This document shows, piece by piece, positions 63,001-64,000 of a stretch of 64,000 nt of DNA (the stretch's first letter is position 1; every line of letters starts with the position of its first letter). Position numbers and translations under genes: made by a program. Under the pieces are notes generated by a model. The model saw only the letters and a list, made by a program, of their open reading frames with translations, searched no databases and was not told the DNA's origin. This stretch comes from an uncultured Rhizobiaceae group bacterium (lineage in GTDB: Bacteria; Pseudomonadota; Alphaproteobacteria; Rhizobiales; Rhizobiaceae), in the NCBI GenBank assembly GCA_937930845.1, contig CALHBJ010000007.1, positions 124,001 through 188,000 of the forward strand. Reading direction: 5' to 3'.

Positions 63001-64000
63001 CTGTTACCGGTATTGTTATCGCCGGTCAGACCAAAAGTCCCCGTGCTTGTCACACTCACCGCACCGGCGCTGTTATTTGTCGTACCTTCCGCACCGGAGA
63101 TGATCTGGAGAATTGGCGCTGTTGTTGTAGGGATAAGAGGGCCAACAACCGGCAAAGCCGAACCGCCAGGAATGGCCGTGATGCCATTGAGGTCCATGAC
63201 AAGACCGCCACCGCCGCCATTGATGCTTTGGGCTTTGATCGCCTGTGAACCTTCGCCAACAACCGTGATGTCGCCGGAATGTTCAACAGTCACGTTGCCT
63301 GCAAGGCCACCCGTGCCGCCACCGACAGCACCCAGTGCCGCCGAAAGCGTGTTGGCGATCAGGGTTGGCACCGGATCGGATGTACCAATCCCAAGGCCAA
63401 GGCCCGCATTGCCGCCACCGCCGCCGATGGACTGGGCCAAAATGCCGTAACTGTTCTTGCCTTCGGTTCTGATTGTGCCGGTGTTGACGACCTTCACATC
63501 GCCCGCATCTTCACCCGAACCGCCAAACCCACCAACACTGAGCAAAGGTGTCGTTGCATCGCCACCCTTGGCCAATATGGCATTGATGGACATAACGAGA
63601 CCGCCATTGCCGCCGCCGCCGCCAATCGACTGGGCGAACACGCCGTGGGAACCTTCGCCCTTGGTCAAGATAGCGCCGTTATTGGTCACGCTGACCTTAC
63701 CGGCTGTGCTGCCGCTGCCGCCTTTGCCACCAATATTGAGACCCGCCAACAGGCTGTCTTTTCCACCAGCAACATTCAGCGTGAGAACAGCACTGCCGTT
63801 ACCGCCACCGCCACCGATGGACTGGGCAAAAATGCCATGGGCATCCTTGCCGTTCGTCATGATCGAACTGCCAGTCTTGTTGTTGACCGTCACATCACCA
63901 GATGTGCCTCCGGTCCCACCGTTGCCACCGATATTGATGCTAAGTTTATTGGCTGATTTCCCGCCTGCTGGCTTGGAAATCGCTATATTGGCCAAAAGGC
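60021..64000 (-). CDS. large glycine-rich autotransporter adhesin, N-terminus outside window
   Basis: This type Va secretion protein is partial: the frame remains open at base 64000, so the signal peptide is not seen. At least 1325 residues are present. The passenger has about ten irregular repeats of the pattern (A/S)xGIxAQSIGGGGGN, about 50-70 residues apart, alternating with beta-helix segments (GxVTVNNxGxIxTxGxxSHGIxAQS). From residue about 750 a beta-helix with DDVINNHDRVTGNVNLGDGTNKFSNL follows, then a linker. The last 280 residues form the outer-membrane beta-barrel (autotransporter domain, with YRYNATTFAASLSGGYGEFDTSR), ending in phenylalanine (KLTIPF), which the BAM machinery recognises. 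Likely function is adhesion or biofilm formation, inferred from the family. Confidence 0.92.
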   Translation of the reverse strand, partial: LLANIAISKPAGGKSANKLSINIGGNGGTGGTSGDVTVNNKTGSSIMTNGKDAHGIFAQSIGGGGGNGSAVLTLNVAGGKDSLLAGLNIGGKGGSGSTAGKVSVTNNGAILTKGEGSHGVFAQSIGGGGGNGGLVMSINAILAKGGDATTPLLSVGGFGGSGEDAGDVKVVNTGTIRTEGKNSYGILAQSIGGGGGNAGLGLGIGTSDPVPTLIANTLSAALGAVGGGTGGLAGNVTVEHSGDITVVGEGSQAIKAQSINGGGGGLVMDLNGITAIPGGSALPVVGPLIPTTTAPILQIISGAEGTTNNSAGAVSVTSTGTFGLTGDNNTGNSIQAIGGGGGTSLSAIKLAQTAGEASAPLAIKSKLGGSNGSGNEGAAITGGHTGDVAAQGANTQGVLLQSIGGGGGRSTIKVDTDDGELGAVELGLGGSNGSGESGKSVTQTVKGNIGIQGAQGLGILAQSIGGGGGQQTFGTSTPTTVLFARALTAPSEFSSAAAQDTRQFSRTRVALLAPALPPIDITLGSNGGAANDGDAVNITKTGNTIMSGDNASAIVLQSIGGGGGVAMTETNGAPLNVFIGGQNGASGDGGPVKLTNTGIVATDGKRAHGIFMQSIGGGGGASFHDGDSDYVTETTSTANSGNGGDVTLVQDGAVVVTGDESFAIFAQSLGGGGGFVDGYDFIDTAGGAGTGGKVDIEITGMAIASGQMSTAVGAQSTGTSGDDITIELKSGGIIAGGVNGAGVVIEGGKDNSLTNYGSISTILEEAESEKSLITEDINGRAIWATDGDDVINNHDRVTGNVNLGDGTNKFSNLIDPARFNMGTEVNLGDAENELFNNGIISGGFTGTVDTVFTTALSGTFVQTSTGNLEADLDFVSGDTEVGKIDRIDATGSAALDGTVDLFIVNPGAAAPGYHETTFVETQLDMISQNLVLNAPISAVAMYDILYPSSTEAKLSYEIDFAPSGLNGNQSSFGEFVNELQLAGGSTQLNDLVAAIFVIETLDGLKVAYDSLSPEPYATNLTATTNSISDFGNSMMSCRQQSGEYRYVSEGNCIWVQAARLVQDYAGDDENFAARETSSRAAGGIQSAITDNLFFGIAASFEDTNGRSGLNSQNDGERRQAGAVLKYRYNATTFAASLSGGYGEFDTSRVVNIGNVGGVAEAEQEITFGSAHLRVSHIFETGDTYILPALDLGATYIHQEGFTETGGGLANLSVDDRDETYFSIAPSLEFGGEVRFGKSVIRPKVKIGALHYFGGDDPSVAATLVGTPDGVSSFVTKAGRDDTLFTMDAGVDWIASNNVNLRFAIGTQLGEETENVQGSVKLTIPF

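Noticed and set aside
60021-64000. CRISPR-like or tandem repeat array
   Set aside because: The regular G/C-rich units are codons of the glycine-rich passenger repeats in one long open frame. Spacing and sequence vary as expected for protein repeats.

Overview
The window is chromosomal, gene-dense DNA of an alphaproteobacterium, most likely of the order Hyphomicrobiales (Rhizobiales). Several neighbourhoods point there: proS-lolC-lolD, a short ProRS, the glnB-glnA pair, cckA followed by a FliO-like gene and dksA, NDUFA12 as a stand-alone gene, gph/rpiA/DUF2059/gor, accB-accC-aat-DUF2155, the DUF2849/DUF934 sulfite reductase cluster, and an IalB-family protein. The family or genus cannot be fixed from this sequence. 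No rRNA, tRNA, CRISPR array, insertion sequence or prophage was seen. Nearly all of it looks like core genome, and no large undescribed system stands out. The most promising unexplained material is small-scale regulation and small proteins.

Layout: 1-4.6 kb holds the end of an alpha/beta hydrolase, lolD-lolC-proS on the minus strand, a peroxiredoxin and a tiny zinc-finger-like protein. 4.7-7.5 kb holds a SAP/DUF6434 protein and the nitrogen-control operon glnB-glnA, with a near-perfect sigma-54 promoter and a strong terminator. 7.5-10.3 kb is a looser accessory stretch with a secreted protein flanked by 21-bp direct repeats and two exporters. 10.5-15 kb is the operon cysG-DUF2849-sulfite reductase-DUF934-ferredoxin. 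15-17 kb holds two methyltransferase genes, including cyclopropane fatty acid synthase. 17.2-24.5 kb runs parE, a cytochrome P450, a DEAD-box helicase, an M48 protease with TPRs and a DsbA-like protein. 24.6-28.6 kb holds aroQ, accB, accC, aat, DUF2155 and NDUFA12.

28.7-32.8 kb contains the cell-cycle kinase gene cckA, a FliO-like protein and dksA. 33-36.9 kb has an amine-oxidase-like flavoprotein overlapping a gamma-glutamylcyclotransferase-like gene, and two alpha/beta hydrolases. 36.8-40.9 kb has gor, a DUF2059 protein, rpiA, gph and a TerB-like protein. 41-44.4 kb has class I fumarase, a secreted protein behind a perfect CtrA-type site, and an L,D-transpeptidase. 44.4-46.7 kb has an EamA exporter, a GcvA-like LysR regulator and, divergent from it, a 47-residue ORF with its own promoter, a LysR-type box and a 34-bp perfect palindrome behind it. 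46.7-51.3 kb is a tightly coupled MFS-fdhD-mobA-mobB-moeA run for molybdenum cofactor.

51.3-60 kb has a beta-hydroxyacid dehydrogenase, an Lrp/AsnC regulator, a uracil-DNA glycosylase, a GST, an anchored nuclease, a PdhS-like histidine kinase, cobT and cobS (B12 nucleotide loop), a DUF1289 protein, a retropepsin-like protease and an IalB-family protein. The window ends inside a large glycine-rich autotransporter whose N-terminus lies beyond base 64000. Gene starts given here were chosen from ribosome binding sites, overlaps and family length, and often differ from the longest open frame.
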